The notes under the pieces were generated by a model. The model was not told where the DNA came from, ran no database searches, and saw only the letters and a list, made by a program, of their open reading frames with translations. The position numbers and the translations under genes were made by a program. DNA of 40,755 nt from Oscillospiraceae bacterium (GTDB taxonomy: Bacteria > Bacillota > Clostridia > UBA1381). The stretch covers positions 1 through 40,755 of the forward strand of contig JAFLUB010000023.1 of assembly GCA_022509025.1 (NCBI GenBank), in the 5' to 3' direction. Of the stretch, positions 1 through 9,798 are shown one piece after another (positions within the stretch are counted from its first letter, which is position 1; every line of letters begins with the position of its first letter).

Positions 1-18
1 ACGACGCTCTTCCGATCT
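1..18 (+). other. Illumina TruSeq adapter remnant (not genomic)
   Basis: The contig opens with ACGACGCTCTTCCGATCT, the 3' end of the Illumina TruSeq universal adapter. It is untrimmed library sequence, so the left boundary of the contig is not a biological junction. The first genomic base is about position 19. Confidence 0.97.
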
Positions 19-27
19 CTTGAGGCA

Positions 28-55
28 TTGACATCAATAAAGTATGTGATATACG
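28..55 (+). promoter_or_regulatory. Candidate sigma-A promoter upstream of the L,D-transpeptidase
   Basis: A TTGACA -35 box (28-33) is followed after 16 bases by TATACG (50-55), preceded by a TG extended -10 element. It lies about 105 bases before the chosen start codon. Only the nearby adapter junction lowers confidence. Confidence 0.4.
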
Positions 56-160
56 GAGACGGACAGATAAGAGAATAGCCTGATGCAATATATTTCTGAC
101 ATGAACGCGCAGAGGGAATATGCAGGGCATAGAAGTATATATGGAGGAAGTAATATAATT

Positions 161-1834
161 ATGGGGGACAACAAAGAAATCAATGTTAATGACGCGGAAA
201 AAGAAGCTATCGAAGTAACTGACAGCGAACAGGTTCCTGAAACTGATAAACCGGATGAGGATGTCGATGCTGCGGCAGAAAATGCGGCAGAGGACAAATC
301 TGAGGAGAAACAGGATGCTGACACCGGAGAGAAACAGGATACTGACACTGAGGACTCAAATGTCGAAACAGAAGATGATTTCGGCGAGTTCGATTCAGAA
401 GAAACTGAAAATCATGATGACGCTCAGGAAGAGTCAGAGAATGATGACGATAATACTGAAAAAAGTAAATCCCGCTTCCCATGGAAGAAGCTTCTGGTTT
501 CTTCCGGAGTAATTGTTGTGTTGATTGCAGCGGTGTATTTGGGCGGATGTGTATTTTATAACAGCCATTTCATGTTTAACACCTTGATAGGCGGCGTGGA
601 TTGCTCAAATCTTACAGCGGAGGCCGCAAAGGAAAAAATACAGAATGAGATTGACAACTATACATTCACATTCTATGAAAAGAATGACGTGCAGGAAGTA
701 ATAACAGGAGATGAAATTCATCTTACATATTCTCCGATAGAGGGTATGGAAGCACTGTTGGATGAGCAGGAGACGTTGCTTTGGATTGATGTGCGGAAGG
801 TGCGTAATCTGCCGCTGAATATTGAAGTTGATTATGATAAAGACACGCTGTATAACCGTATTACAGAGATGAATTTTGCGGCTAACTCAAGGGAAATTAT
901 AGAGGGAAGCGTTAATAATATTTTTTATGACAACGGCGCATATTATGTTAATGATGACGGAACACAAGACGTTATCAGCATCAATGAAATGTACGAAAAG
1001 GTTAAGCCGAAAATTAAGGATCTTTACCGCGGCATGTCTATGGAGAAGGAAAACTGTTACGGCGGACTTGAGAACGATGACATGATGAAGGGCGTACTTA
1101 ATCTTCTGAATAAATATGTTTCAGCAAATGTGACATATACCAACGGTGAAGAGAAGACTGTGGTTGACAGTGACAAAATCAGCCAGTGGCTCCGTGTAGG
1201 TGATGATTATTCCGTAAATATCGAGACTGAAAAGGTCAGAGAATTTATTGATGAACTTGCCAAGTCATATAACACCTACGGTAAGGAGCGTAAATTTACC
1301 ACATCAAAGGGTAATGTTGTGACGGTAAGCGGCGGAAATTATGGATGGCTTGTTAATAATAAAAAGGAAACCGAGGAACTGTGTAATATTATAAGAAACG
1401 GTGAAACGGTGGAGCGAGAGCCTGTATATGAACGCACAGCCGCAGTTCATGGTCCCGATAATGATATTGCAAACACATATGCAGAAATAAGCATAGCTGA
1501 CCAGCATTTGTGGTACTATAAGGATGGTAATCTTGTTGTTTCAACGGATGTTGTAACAGGACGTACCGGAGGTCGTGACACACCGAAAGGAACATACTTC
1601 GTCGCATATAAGGCACGGAATACTGTATTGACAGGTCCCGGTTACGCATCACCTGTCAGCTTCTGGATGCCGTTTAACGGCGGAGTAGGCATGCATGATG
1701 CGTCATGGCGCAGTACCTTCGGAGGAACTATTTACCAGGGGAACGGTTCACACGGATGTGTCAATATGCCATACAGTGCTGCTGAAAAGGTTTATCAATC
1801 AATCTCAGCCGGGGATCCGGTTATAGTATATTAA
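161..1834 (+). CDS. Membrane-anchored L,D-transpeptidase (YkuD) with peptidoglycan-binding domain
   Basis: Likely makes 3-3 cross-links in peptidoglycan, or attaches proteins to it, outside the cytoplasmic membrane. The 557-residue product has a very acidic cytoplasmic N-terminus of about 100 residues, rich in Glu, Asp and Asn. A KKLLVSSGVIVVLIAAVYLG membrane segment follows, then an extracellular region resembling the PG_binding_4 module. The YkuD catalytic domain is at the C-terminus, with GVGMHDASW and the SHGCVNMP active-site motif containing the nucleophilic Cys. The start at 161 has GGAGG 13 bases upstream. An upstream in-frame ATG at 83 has no good ribosome site and would add 26 residues, so it was not used. 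The gene is monocistronic, ending in a strong terminator. The substrate specificity cannot be read from sequence. Confidence 0.9.
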   Translation: MGDNKEINVNDAEKEAIEVTDSEQVPETDKPDEDVDAAAENAAEDKSEEKQDADTGEKQDTDTEDSNVETEDDFGEFDSEETENHDDAQEESENDDDNTEKSKSRFPWKKLLVSSGVIVVLIAAVYLGGCVFYNSHFMFNTLIGGVDCSNLTAEAAKEKIQNEIDNYTFTFYEKNDVQEVITGDEIHLTYSPIEGMEALLDEQETLLWIDVRKVRNLPLNIEVDYDKDTLYNRITEMNFAANSREIIEGSVNNIFYDNGAYYVNDDGTQDVISINEMYEKVKPKIKDLYRGMSMEKENCYGGLENDDMMKGVLNLLNKYVSANVTYTNGEEKTVVDSDKISQWLRVGDDYSVNIETEKVREFIDELAKSYNTYGKERKFTTSKGNVVTVSGGNYGWLVNNKKETEELCNIIRNGETVEREPVYERTAAVHGPDNDIANTYAEISIADQHLWYYKDGNLVVSTDVVTGRTGGRDTPKGTYFVAYKARNTVLTGPGYASPVSFWMPFNGGVGMHDASWRSTFGGTIYQGNGSHGCVNMPYSAAEKVYQSISAGDPVIVY

Positions 1835-1839
1835 TAAAT

Positions 1840-1887
1840 AAGTCTTATGGTTAATGTCATTGATGTTAATCATAAGACTTTTTTTTA
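1840..1887 (+). terminator. Intrinsic terminator after the L,D-transpeptidase
   Basis: A 15-bp stem begins with AAGTCTTATGGTTAA, has one G-T pair, and is followed directly by eight T residues. It separates this gene from addBA. Confidence 0.92.
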
Positions 1888-1970
1888 ATTATTTTACTGT
1901 ATGTTTTTGTATAAAGTACTTTTTTTTGTACAAGTATTATGATAAAATGTTATTAAGATTAAGAATGGGA

Positions 1971-1996
1971 GATTAACGTGATAAATCACGTTAATC
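1971..1996 (+). repeat. Perfect 11-bp palindrome with 4-nt loop in the addB leader
   Basis: GATTAACGTGA and TCACGTTAATC flank TAAA. The half-site matches the outer ends (TTAACGTG / CACGTTA) of the structured repeats upstream of polA, znuC and zur. It may be a collapsed copy of the outer stem of that element; this is inference. Confidence 0.6.
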
Positions 1997-2053
1997 GGAT
2001 TTTATTGCCCGTGCGATTTTTTTCTCGCGTTGCTTCGAAAAACACACATGGGC

Positions 2054-2142
2054 ATAATATCCATTTGACGCCTTATCTGCCCACGATGAGGACGTTAAAT
2101 TTTTTATTACTATTTGTGGGCAGAAAGGCTATGGATATTATT
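2054..2142 (+). promoter_or_regulatory. Structured addB leader that can occlude the start site
   Basis: ATAATATCCAT (2054-2064) is perfectly complementary to ATGGATATTAT (2131-2141), which spans the first of two candidate AddB start codons. Nested inside, TCTGCCCAC (2076-2084) pairs perfectly with GTGGGCAGA (2116-2124), the edge of the AGAAAGG ribosome site. Together they form a 20-bp interrupted hairpin holding the ribosome site in an internal loop. This is consistent with translational control of AddAB. The two complementarities are seen directly; a regulatory role is inferred. Confidence 0.5.
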
Positions 2143-5100
2143 ATGGGAATAAGCATTATACGCGGAGCCATATGCTCCGGTAAGAGCAAAATGTGCCTTA
2201 GTGATATAGAAAAGATACATAATGAAAATCCTTCGTTGAGGTGTATAATGATAGTTCCCGATCATTATTCATATGAAACGGAAAAGATGTTCGTGGAAAA
2301 ATTCGGAGGAATAGGTCTTAATAACATAGAAGTTCTGACACTCCGCCGCATGGCAATAAATATGCTGAGTTACGGAGAACTTAATCATCTCACCGGATCA
2401 GGCAAGCAAATGCTTATATATAAAGCGGTTTCCTCAGCCTGTGATGAACTCAGCGTAAGAGACGAAAAGGATATGAAGCTTGTAACCTCAATGCGGCAGA
2501 GAGGTTTTCTTGATGTTGCCGCGTCGCTTATAAGCGAGATGAAGAGGTATCTTGTGACTCCGGAGGGGCTAAGGGAAAATGCGGAAATAATAAACGATAA
2601 TAAAACCCTTAAAAACAAGCTCACAGCACTGGCGCTTGTATATGAAAAGTATATAAAATACGTGGAGGAATCAGGCTGCAGCGACAGCGATGATGACTTA
2701 TATCGTCTTGCCGGACGTATTGAACAGGGAAATGAATTTGATTCCGATACATATATCTGGGTAAACCGCTTCGATAAATTTATGCCGCAGCAGCTTTGTG
2801 TTATTGAGGCTCTTTTAAAAAAGGGCGTGAATATGACGGTAAGCGTATGCTGTCCCGATGCAGAGGACGAATCTGAAAAACTATTATATACTCAGACCGA
2901 GAAAACGCTTAATAAAATAAGGGAGCTGGCGGATGTCTACGGGTTTGAGGGCGAGAGAAGCGCGGGGGAAGGTCTTTCGCATATTAAGGATAAGCCTGAT
3001 TTATACAAATTGTTCCGTTACTGGACTGAGGATTTTGAGTATAAAGATATACCGCGTAATATCGCTTTATTCCAGAGCCGCGACTCATACGGGGAAATTG
3101 AGCGTATAGCCTGCAAGATAACGGATTTAGTACGGGAAGAGGGATATCGTTACCGTGATATAGCGATTCTGTGCGGTGACGAGGAGGAATACAGACACCT
3201 TATTGAGGCGGTTTTCGGTGAGTATGAAATTCCGTACTTTACCGACAGAAAGATTATACTTAGCGACCACCCTATCGCAATGCAGATTTTATCTCTGTTT
3301 TCTTTGATTGAAGATGATTGGAGTTATGACAGCGTATTCAGATATCTCCGTTCGGGATTTATATACAGAAAAGAGCAGAAAGGAAACTACACGTTTTATA
3401 GCCCGCTCAATCAGGAGGATATTGATTCTCTCGAAAACTTTGTCTTAAAATGCGGAATACGCGGCGCAAAAAGATGGACTCAGGAGGAAAAGTGGCTTCG
3501 CGAAAATGATATAGTAAACGCCGCTTTCGGTGAGGAGGGCGAAAATGAAGCAGAGGAAATAATAGACTCTCTGAGAAAAGAAATCGCGCTGCCTGTATCA
3601 AAATTTGCCGAAAAGGTGAAAGGCAGAAAAACGGCGATGGAATTTGCCACAGCTTTGTTTGAGTATTTAAAGGATATCCATCTGTATGAAGGGTTAAAGA
3701 CGGATATATCATCGTTCCGCAAAAGGGATATGATTAATGAGGCGGAGCAGTTTACGAAAATATGGAATTTAATTCTGGACGTACTTAACCAGACAACTTC
3801 CGCGCTGTCGGAGGACAAAATAAAGATAGAGGATTTTGCCGCATATATGAATGTGGGACTTTCAAAATGTGAAATACGCACTATACCGTCAGGGATAGAT
3901 CAGGTGTATGTCGGAAGTGTGGAAAGAAGCAGTCATGCAAATGTAAAAGCTATGTTCATTGCCGGAGCGAAAAGCGGTACATTTCCGACGGTTATAAAAA
4001 CAGAAGGATTTCTTTCCAATAAAGACCGTGGCACGCTTAGCGACAGATACGGAATAAAGCTTGCTCCCGATACTAAAAAGAAGATGGACGAGCAGTATTT
4101 TAAGGTTTACAGAGCCTTATGCGCTGTGAGTGAAAAGCTATATCTGAGCTACTCAATACAGGATGAGGAGGGTTCGCCGCTCCTGCCGTCCGGTATGCTT
4201 AATGACATATTCAGGAAGTTCCCGAATATGCGCGTTTATGATAATCTTTTGAATGACGCTAATAATGACAGAGTGTATATTTCCTCACCCAAAGCTACTA
4301 TACACAGAATGCTTATATCTCTTTCGGACAGATATGACGGTCGTAAAAACCCGCTCTGGGACATTGTCCGGGAATGGTATGAGGAAAGTCCTGAGCGCCG
4401 TTCTGTACTGTCCCTGATGGATAAGGCGGATTATTATAACAGACGCGGTGTAATGCTTGACAGTGATATTGCAAATATGCTTTATGACGGAAAAATAGTA
4501 TACAGCGCGAGCCGTATAAACACGTTTGCAAGCTGTCCGTTTGAATATTTCTTAAAATACGGACTTGGCGCGAAGGAACGCGATGAATGGGACGTGACTC
4601 CGGCAAATATGGGAAGCTATGCGCACCGTGTTATAAATGATTTCTGCGTGGCGGTTGAAGACGGCGCGGAAACTAACGCGGAAAAGATAAGAGCATGGCG
4701 TTCTCTCAATGATGAAAAGAGAAACGGAATACTGCAAAAGATAATAGATGAAACCTGTGAAAATATGCTGTCATCACAGGTTCGTGACAAGGAGCGCACA
4801 GCAGGAATATTCCGGCGTATGGGCAAAACCATTTCCGAGGCTGCCACACTCGTTCAGAGAAGTCTTTCAGCCGGTGATTTTGCCGAGAACGGCATGGAGT
4901 GTAATTTCGAAATAGACTTATCTGAAAATGTCGCTTTGCGCGGGCTTATTGACAGGATAGACGTTTGTGAAACGTCTGACGGCAAGAGATATATGCGGAT
5001 AATCGACTACAAAACAGGAACAACTAAATTTGACGTTGTTAATATTTCCAACGGCTATGATATGCAAATGGTGATATACGCTCTCGCGGCGGCACAGCTC

Positions 5101-5649
5101 ATGAAGGAAAACGGTTTCGATACTGATGTTACAGGTATCTATTATACAGGCGTGAGAAGTAAATACAGGGAACTTACTAAAACCGTTACAGAGGATAACG
5201 TAAGAGAAAAAAATATACGTGAAATGTGTCTTGACGGAGTGACCTTTGCCGGCGATGGTGAGGAAGAAACAGCAAAAGTGCTTCATAGTATGGATAACGG
5301 GTTTTTTGAAAACGGAGAAAGCGAGTATGCGAAGATAAAAACCGATAAAGACGGGAACATAAAAGGCGTGCGCTCATCTGACGAAATAAACGGAGTTATG
5401 GCTCACGTCACGGAAACGATTCTGGATATGGACAGCCGCGCGCGGGAGGGCGATATAAGTCTTAACCCGTATGATTCGGGCAAGGGGAGCAGCGCGTGTG
5501 CATACTGCTCTTATGAAAGCGTGTGTAAATTTGATGAAAGCAGACGTATTCCGCGCGATAGACGGGGCAGCGCAGATGAGATATGGGAAATCATGAAAAC
5601 TAAGGGCGCAGCGCTGAGAGGAGTGAAGAACGATGCCGATATGGACTGA
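2143..5649 (+). CDS. addB: ATP-dependent helicase/nuclease subunit B
   Basis: With AddA it forms the Firmicute equivalent of RecBCD, which resects double-strand breaks for RecA-mediated repair. The protein has an N-terminal P-loop (GAICSGKS) and a C-terminal RecB-like nuclease with RIIDYKTG near residue 953. It carries the AddB Fe-S cluster cysteines: one in ASCPFEYFLKYG near residue 797 and three in CAYCSYESVC near residue 1120. The 1168-residue length fits the family. The frame stays open upstream to a GTG at 1978, but those codons lie in a palindromic leader. Starts at 2131 and 2143 are both possible; 2143 gives an MG-start like known AddB proteins and a better distance from AGAAAGG. The end overlaps addA by 17 bases, implying translational coupling. 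Confidence 0.95.
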   Translation: MGISIIRGAICSGKSKMCLSDIEKIHNENPSLRCIMIVPDHYSYETEKMFVEKFGGIGLNNIEVLTLRRMAINMLSYGELNHLTGSGKQMLIYKAVSSACDELSVRDEKDMKLVTSMRQRGFLDVAASLISEMKRYLVTPEGLRENAEIINDNKTLKNKLTALALVYEKYIKYVEESGCSDSDDDLYRLAGRIEQGNEFDSDTYIWVNRFDKFMPQQLCVIEALLKKGVNMTVSVCCPDAEDESEKLLYTQTEKTLNKIRELADVYGFEGERSAGEGLSHIKDKPDLYKLFRYWTEDFEYKDIPRNIALFQSRDSYGEIERIACKITDLVREEGYRYRDIAILCGDEEEYRHLIEAVFGEYEIPYFTDRKIILSDHPIAMQILSLFSLIEDDWSYDSVFRYLRSGFIYRKEQKGNYTFYSPLNQEDIDSLENFVLKCGIRGAKRWTQEEKWLRENDIVNAAFGEEGENEAEEIIDSLRKEIALPVSKFAEKVKGRKTAMEFATALFEYLKDIHLYEGLKTDISSFRKRDMINEAEQFTKIWNLILDVLNQTTSALSEDKIKIEDFAAYMNVGLSKCEIRTIPSGIDQVYVGSVERSSHANVKAMFIAGAKSGTFPTVIKTEGFLSNKDRGTLSDRYGIKLAPDTKKKMDEQYFKVYRALCAVSEKLYLSYSIQDEEGSPLLPSGMLNDIFRKFPNMRVYDNLLNDANNDRVYISSPKATIHRMLISLSDRYDGRKNPLWDIVREWYEESPERRSVLSLMDKADYYNRRGVMLDSDIANMLYDGKIVYSASRINTFASCPFEYFLKYGLGAKERDEWDVTPANMGSYAHRVINDFCVAVEDGAETNAEKIRAWRSLNDEKRNGILQKIIDETCENMLSSQVRDKERTAGIFRRMGKTISEAATLVQRSLSAGDFAENGMECNFEIDLSENVALRGLIDRIDVCETSDGKRYMRIIDYKTGTTKFDVVNISNGYDMQMVIYALAAAQLMKENGFDTDVTGIYYTGVRSKYRELTKTVTEDNVREKNIREMCLDGVTFAGDGEEETAKVLHSMDNGFFENGESEYAKIKTDKDGNIKGVRSSDEINGVMAHVTETILDMDSRAREGDISLNPYDSGKGSSACAYCSYESVCKFDESRRIPRDRRGSADEIWEIMKTKGAALRGVKNDADMD

Positions 5650-8600
5650 CGCGCAGAAAAAAGCGATTTATGAGCCTTCGGGAGAAGGCAGCATACTGGT
5701 AAGCGCGGCGGCAGGCTCCGGTAAGACGGCAGTGCTTGTGGAGCGCATCGCGAATATGATAATGCGTGATGAGGACAGAGTATCTGTGGACGAACTGCTT
5801 GTTGTAACATTCACAGAGGCAGCGGCAGCGGAGATGCGCGAGAGAATTGTGAGACGTATAAATGAAGAATACCGTCTTCAGCTCAGTAAAGGAAATGCCC
5901 TAAAGGCAAAGTACCTGAGAGAACAGATTAACCTTACGGCTTCCGCTGATATAAATACTATAGATTCTTTCTGCCTTAACGTGGTGAAAAATAATTTCCA
6001 TGTTCTCGGCGTTGACCCGAATTTCAGTATAATGGATAACAATGAGCGCGATATGCTTATGGACGACACATTATCAGAACTGTTTATGTCGCTGTACGCA
6101 ACAGAAAACGAGGAGGAAAAAGAAAGATTTAATTCGCTTGTCAATATATACGCATCTAACCGCGACGATGAGGGGCTAAAAAGAATTATCCGTAAGGTAT
6201 ATAATTTCATTCAGTCGTTCCCGTCGCCTGAGGAATGGCTTCGTGAAAAGGCGGATATGTACAGCGATGACATGACGGAAAGCAAATGGATAAAAGATAT
6301 TTTTCTCACCCGGCACAGGGATAATATTATACTCCGTCATGAAAGCTTCTGGCAGGAACTTATAGATAAAATGCTTGATATTGTGAAAAAGCATTATAAT
6401 ATAAACACTGAAAACATTATCGCGTATGAGGAGATAAAAGAAGCGGATGCATATTGGGGTAAAATCTGGAGTAATGTGTGCAAATGCCGCGAGGCGGTCA
6501 GTATGCTTAAAACTGCCGAAGGCTATGATGATATCTACGGGATTTATAAGACGTACATTGAAAAAAAATCGTATCTCGGTTCGGCAATCAACGCTGTGCC
6601 GAAGAAAAAGGAAGCGTCTGATGATGAGTGGCAGTATTACTATAACGAATATAATTATATGCGTGATAATCTGCGTCAGGAATGTATGAAGATGCCGGTG
6701 CAGGACAGAAGCGCTTTTAACGCGTATCTGCACTCAGACAAGCTAAAAAAACATACGGATGATATTGTCTGGCTTACTGAGCTGTTTATTGAAATGTTTG
6801 AAGAGAAGAAGAATAAAAAGAATGAAAAAACCTTTTCGGATATAGAACATCTCGCATACAGACTGTTTCGGGAGAACGAGAATATACGCGGCGAATACGC
6901 GCAGCGTTACAGGGAAATACTGATTGACGAGTATCAGGATACGAACGGTTTGCAGGATGCGATTTTCACTTCAATATCACGTGATAATAAGAATATGTTC
7001 ATGGTCGGGGACCTCAAACAGAGTATTTACCGTTTCCGCGGCGGTGATCCGACTATTTTCAAAAACAAAAGCAAGCTGTTTGGCGAAGGTGACGGTAAAA
7101 GGATAGTGCTGTCGCAGAATTTCAGAAGCCGCAAAGAGGTTTTAAGAAGCATAAACTCAATCTTTTCCGAAGTTATGTCGGACGAGGTGGGTGATGTTGT
7201 ATACGGCCAAGACGAAGAGTTGAAGCGTGACGAGGACAGAGAATGCTACATTGACGGCGAAAATCTGGAAAGTCAGGAGAATATAAGAAGCGGCTATTCA
7301 TCGGAGCTTCATACCATTTCCGTATTTCCTGATGAAGATACGGAGGAGGAAATAACGGCGGACAGAGCAGAGGCAAAGTATATTGCGGAGCGTATACGTG
7401 CTCTTGTTGACGGACATTATAAAGTGCATGCGGGTAACGGAAAATACCGCGATATAGAATATCGTGATATTGTGATTTTGATGCGCTCTGTTAAGAGCAG
7501 CGGCGATATGCTTAGCGATATGCTTGCAAAATTCAATATTCCTGCATTTGTACAGAAGGAGGAGTATTTTGAACGCAGAGAAATAAAACTGATACTGTCT
7601 CTTATCTCGCTTATAAATAACCATATGCAGGATATTCCTCTTGTAGCCGTGATGCGTTCACCGATAGGCGGATTCAGCGAAAATGAACTTGCTATGATTA
7701 AGATAGACTATAAAGGCAAATCCTTTTATAAAGCGGTAAAAAATTATAAGACAGCGGAAAATAATCTTAACGAAAAGGAAAAACGGCTTCGTGATAAGTG
7801 CCGGCGTTTTATAAATGACATAGACCGATGGAGAGGGTATGTGAAAATAAAGCCGATTGCTCAGCTTATATGGACGCTTTATGAGGAAACGAATATTTAT
7901 GATTTCATGGGCGCGCTGGAGGGCGGTGAAGAGGCACAGGCGAATCTCAAGCTTCTTTATGAACGCGCGAAAAGATACGAGGAATCAGGATTTAAAGGTA
8001 TCTTTAATTTTATACGCTATATTGAACGAATGGAAAACAGGCATGATGACATTAGCGGCGCAAGGCTTGTGAATGAGAGCCATAACGTAGTCAGGATAAT
8101 GACGATACATAAAAGTAAGGGGCTGGAATTCCCTGTTGTATTTCTTGCGCGAACGACAAAGAAATTCAACGCCTATATACCGGGCGATGAAACCAGAATA
8201 CGTCTTCATAAGGATTTCGGTATCGGTGTGGACTATTATGATTATGAGGATATGTACTGTAAAAAGCTTATCTTCAACACATATATAAAGGATGAAAGCG
8301 ACAGAGAACACAGAAGCGAGGAAATGCGGCTCATGTATGTTGCAATGACGCGCGCGAAGGAAAAGCTTATTGTGACATCATCGCGGTTATATAAGAGCAA
8401 GGAAGATTATGATGAAACAATGAACGCGCTCCGTCTTTCGTGCGCTGGATATGCCGGAATAAGGAGAGCGGCCGCAACAGCTTCCTGCTATAATGACTGG
8501 ATAACTCCGGCGGTTATGAAGAACGGTGAATGCTGGGCGCAATTTGAAAGAAGCGTTTCTTCTCTCGAATATGCTCAGGATGAAGATACGGAAAAAGACG

Positions 8601-9361
8601 AAATCATAATAGAGAATCCTGACGAAGTAAGAGCGCAGGTAAGGAAAATCCTTGAATTCAGCTATAAATATCCTCTAAGCGGCGCTATTCCGGCTAAAAC
8701 CTCTGTGACAGCAATAAAGGAGATGGAGGATGAGGAACACTCACTCAGGGAAGGCCCTGTGTATATGATACATGAGCCGGAGTTTATGAGAAGCGAAAAA
8801 CGCGGAGCGCAAATCGGCACAGCGCATCATCAGGTAATGGCGTATATAGACATCGACAAAATGAAAAAAGTACCTGTGACGGATTACGAGGAGTTCGTCG
8901 GGAAAGAGATAAAACGCATCGTGGATATGGGACAGCTGGAAAATGTGATTGCTGAAGATGAAAAGCTTCTTGATGAAATATGTAAAAATGTATGCTCATT
9001 TTTCAGAAGTGAAATGGGAAAAGCTATATTCGCTGCAAGACGCGTATACAGAGAGAAGCCGTTTGAGATAGAAATAACGGCTAACGAATATGACAGGAAA
9101 CTGGATGGGGTATACATCGATGAAAAGGTAATAGTTCAGGGTATCATAGACCTTTATTTCGAGGACAGTAACGGCGATATAATACTTGTCGATTATAAAA
9201 CCGACCGCTGCAGAGGTGAAGAGGAGAAACAGAATATCGCTTTGCGCTATTCGAAGCAGCTTGAGCTTTACGGAATGGCTATGGAAAAAATATTAAAAAA
9301 ATCTGTAAAAGATAAATATTTGTATTTATTTTCAGCGAAAAGTGTGGTAAAATTAGATTAG
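5633..9361 (+). CDS. addA: ATP-dependent helicase/nuclease subunit A
   Basis: This is the UvrD-type 3'-5' helicase and second nuclease of the AddAB break-processing complex. It has the expected Q-motif WTDAQKKAI, Walker A AAAGSGKTAV near residue 30, and DEYQDT (Walker B) near 431. VGDLKQSIYRFRGGDP, IHKSKGLEFPVVF near 824 and YVAMTRAKE near 901 are the later helicase motifs. The C-terminal nuclease motif LVDYKTD lies near 1185. At 1242 residues it is a normal full-length AddA. The start has GAGAGGAG upstream within addB. The next gene begins only 23 bases after its stop, so a three-gene operon is likely. Confidence 0.97.
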   Translation: MPIWTDAQKKAIYEPSGEGSILVSAAAGSGKTAVLVERIANMIMRDEDRVSVDELLVVTFTEAAAAEMRERIVRRINEEYRLQLSKGNALKAKYLREQINLTASADINTIDSFCLNVVKNNFHVLGVDPNFSIMDNNERDMLMDDTLSELFMSLYATENEEEKERFNSLVNIYASNRDDEGLKRIIRKVYNFIQSFPSPEEWLREKADMYSDDMTESKWIKDIFLTRHRDNIILRHESFWQELIDKMLDIVKKHYNINTENIIAYEEIKEADAYWGKIWSNVCKCREAVSMLKTAEGYDDIYGIYKTYIEKKSYLGSAINAVPKKKEASDDEWQYYYNEYNYMRDNLRQECMKMPVQDRSAFNAYLHSDKLKKHTDDIVWLTELFIEMFEEKKNKKNEKTFSDIEHLAYRLFRENENIRGEYAQRYREILIDEYQDTNGLQDAIFTSISRDNKNMFMVGDLKQSIYRFRGGDPTIFKNKSKLFGEGDGKRIVLSQNFRSRKEVLRSINSIFSEVMSDEVGDVVYGQDEELKRDEDRECYIDGENLESQENIRSGYSSELHTISVFPDEDTEEEITADRAEAKYIAERIRALVDGHYKVHAGNGKYRDIEYRDIVILMRSVKSSGDMLSDMLAKFNIPAFVQKEEYFERREIKLILSLISLINNHMQDIPLVAVMRSPIGGFSENELAMIKIDYKGKSFYKAVKNYKTAENNLNEKEKRLRDKCRRFINDIDRWRGYVKIKPIAQLIWTLYEETNIYDFMGALEGGEEAQANLKLLYERAKRYEESGFKGIFNFIRYIERMENRHDDISGARLVNESHNVVRIMTIHKSKGLEFPVVFLARTTKKFNAYIPGDETRIRLHKDFGIGVDYYDYEDMYCKKLIFNTYIKDESDREHRSEEMRLMYVAMTRAKEKLIVTSSRLYKSKEDYDETMNALRLSCAGYAGIRRAAATASCYNDWITPAVMKNGECWAQFERSVSSLEYAQDEDTEKDEIIIENPDEVRAQVRKILEFSYKYPLSGAIPAKTSVTAIKEMEDEEHSLREGPVYMIHEPEFMRSEKRGAQIGTAHHQVMAYIDIDKMKKVPVTDYEEFVGKEIKRIVDMGQLENVIAEDEKLLDEICKNVCSFFRSEMGKAIFAARRVYREKPFEIEITANEYDRKLDGVYIDEKVIVQGIIDLYFEDSNGDIILVDYKTDRCRGEEEKQNIALRYSKQLELYGMAMEKILKKSVKDKYLYLFSAKSVVKLD

Positions 9362-9384
9362 TATGAAATTATGAGGTGAAGATA

Positions 9385-9750
9385 ATGGCAAACTACGGCA
9401 ATTTTAATTTGAATAGGAAAAGAAAGGGCAAAAAAATTATTGTTGCTGTGGTTAGTGTAATTATTTGTCTGGCGGCAATATTATTCCTCATTGGAATAAC
9501 CGTGGGTTCAGACGGAACTGAAATGGAGCATGTTTCAGCTGTAGTAGAGGAAAACACGTACCTGAAAATGCAGATAAGCGAGCTTAATGATGCGGTTGCG
9601 AGAATGCAGAAAGAAATAGATGATCTGACAGCCCAACTCGCTTCAATGCCCACTCCTGCGCCGACACAATACGGCATGCCCGGGGGAACGGAACAACCGG
9701 CAGAAACACCACGCGGAAATATTTCGCCGAGAGGTTCATTAAGACAATAA
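9385..9750 (+). CDS. Small single-pass membrane protein with coiled coil (unknown function)
   Basis: This 121-residue protein was not recognised. A basic cytoplasmic head (NRKRKGKK) is followed by one membrane helix, about residues 20-40. Next comes an external coiled-coil stretch (KMQISELNDAVARMQKEIDD) and a Pro/Thr/Gly-rich tail. The topology resembles small divisome or envelope anchors such as FtsL-like proteins, but no family signature is visible. The start at 9385 has GAGGTGA 5 bases upstream; an ATG at 9376 is too close to that site. It sits at the end of the addBA transcript, before a bidirectional terminator. Confidence 0.75.
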   Translation: MANYGNFNLNRKRKGKKIIVAVVSVIICLAAILFLIGITVGSDGTEMEHVSAVVEENTYLKMQISELNDAVARMQKEIDDLTAQLASMPTPAPTQYGMPGGTEQPAETPRGNISPRGSLRQ

Positions 9751-9793
9751 AAATATATGCGTGTGCAGATATGCACACGCATATATTTTTTAT
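9750..9793. terminator. Bidirectional intrinsic terminator between convergent genes
   Basis: A 16-bp stem (starting AATATATGCGTGTGCA) with a GATA loop is flanked by A and T tracts, so it works on both strands. It ends the addBA transcript (+) and icd (-). Confidence 0.9.
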
Positions 9794-9798
9794 ATCTC

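Noticed and set aside
1978..2142. N-terminal extension of AddB from a GTG at 1978
   Set aside because: The extra 55 codons fall in palindromic leader DNA and do not resemble AddB; known AddB proteins begin at the MG...P-loop.
6176..6733. 185-codon minus-strand frame
   Set aside because: It is fully antisense to addA; the composition (Ile, Phe, His rich) is that of a shadow frame.
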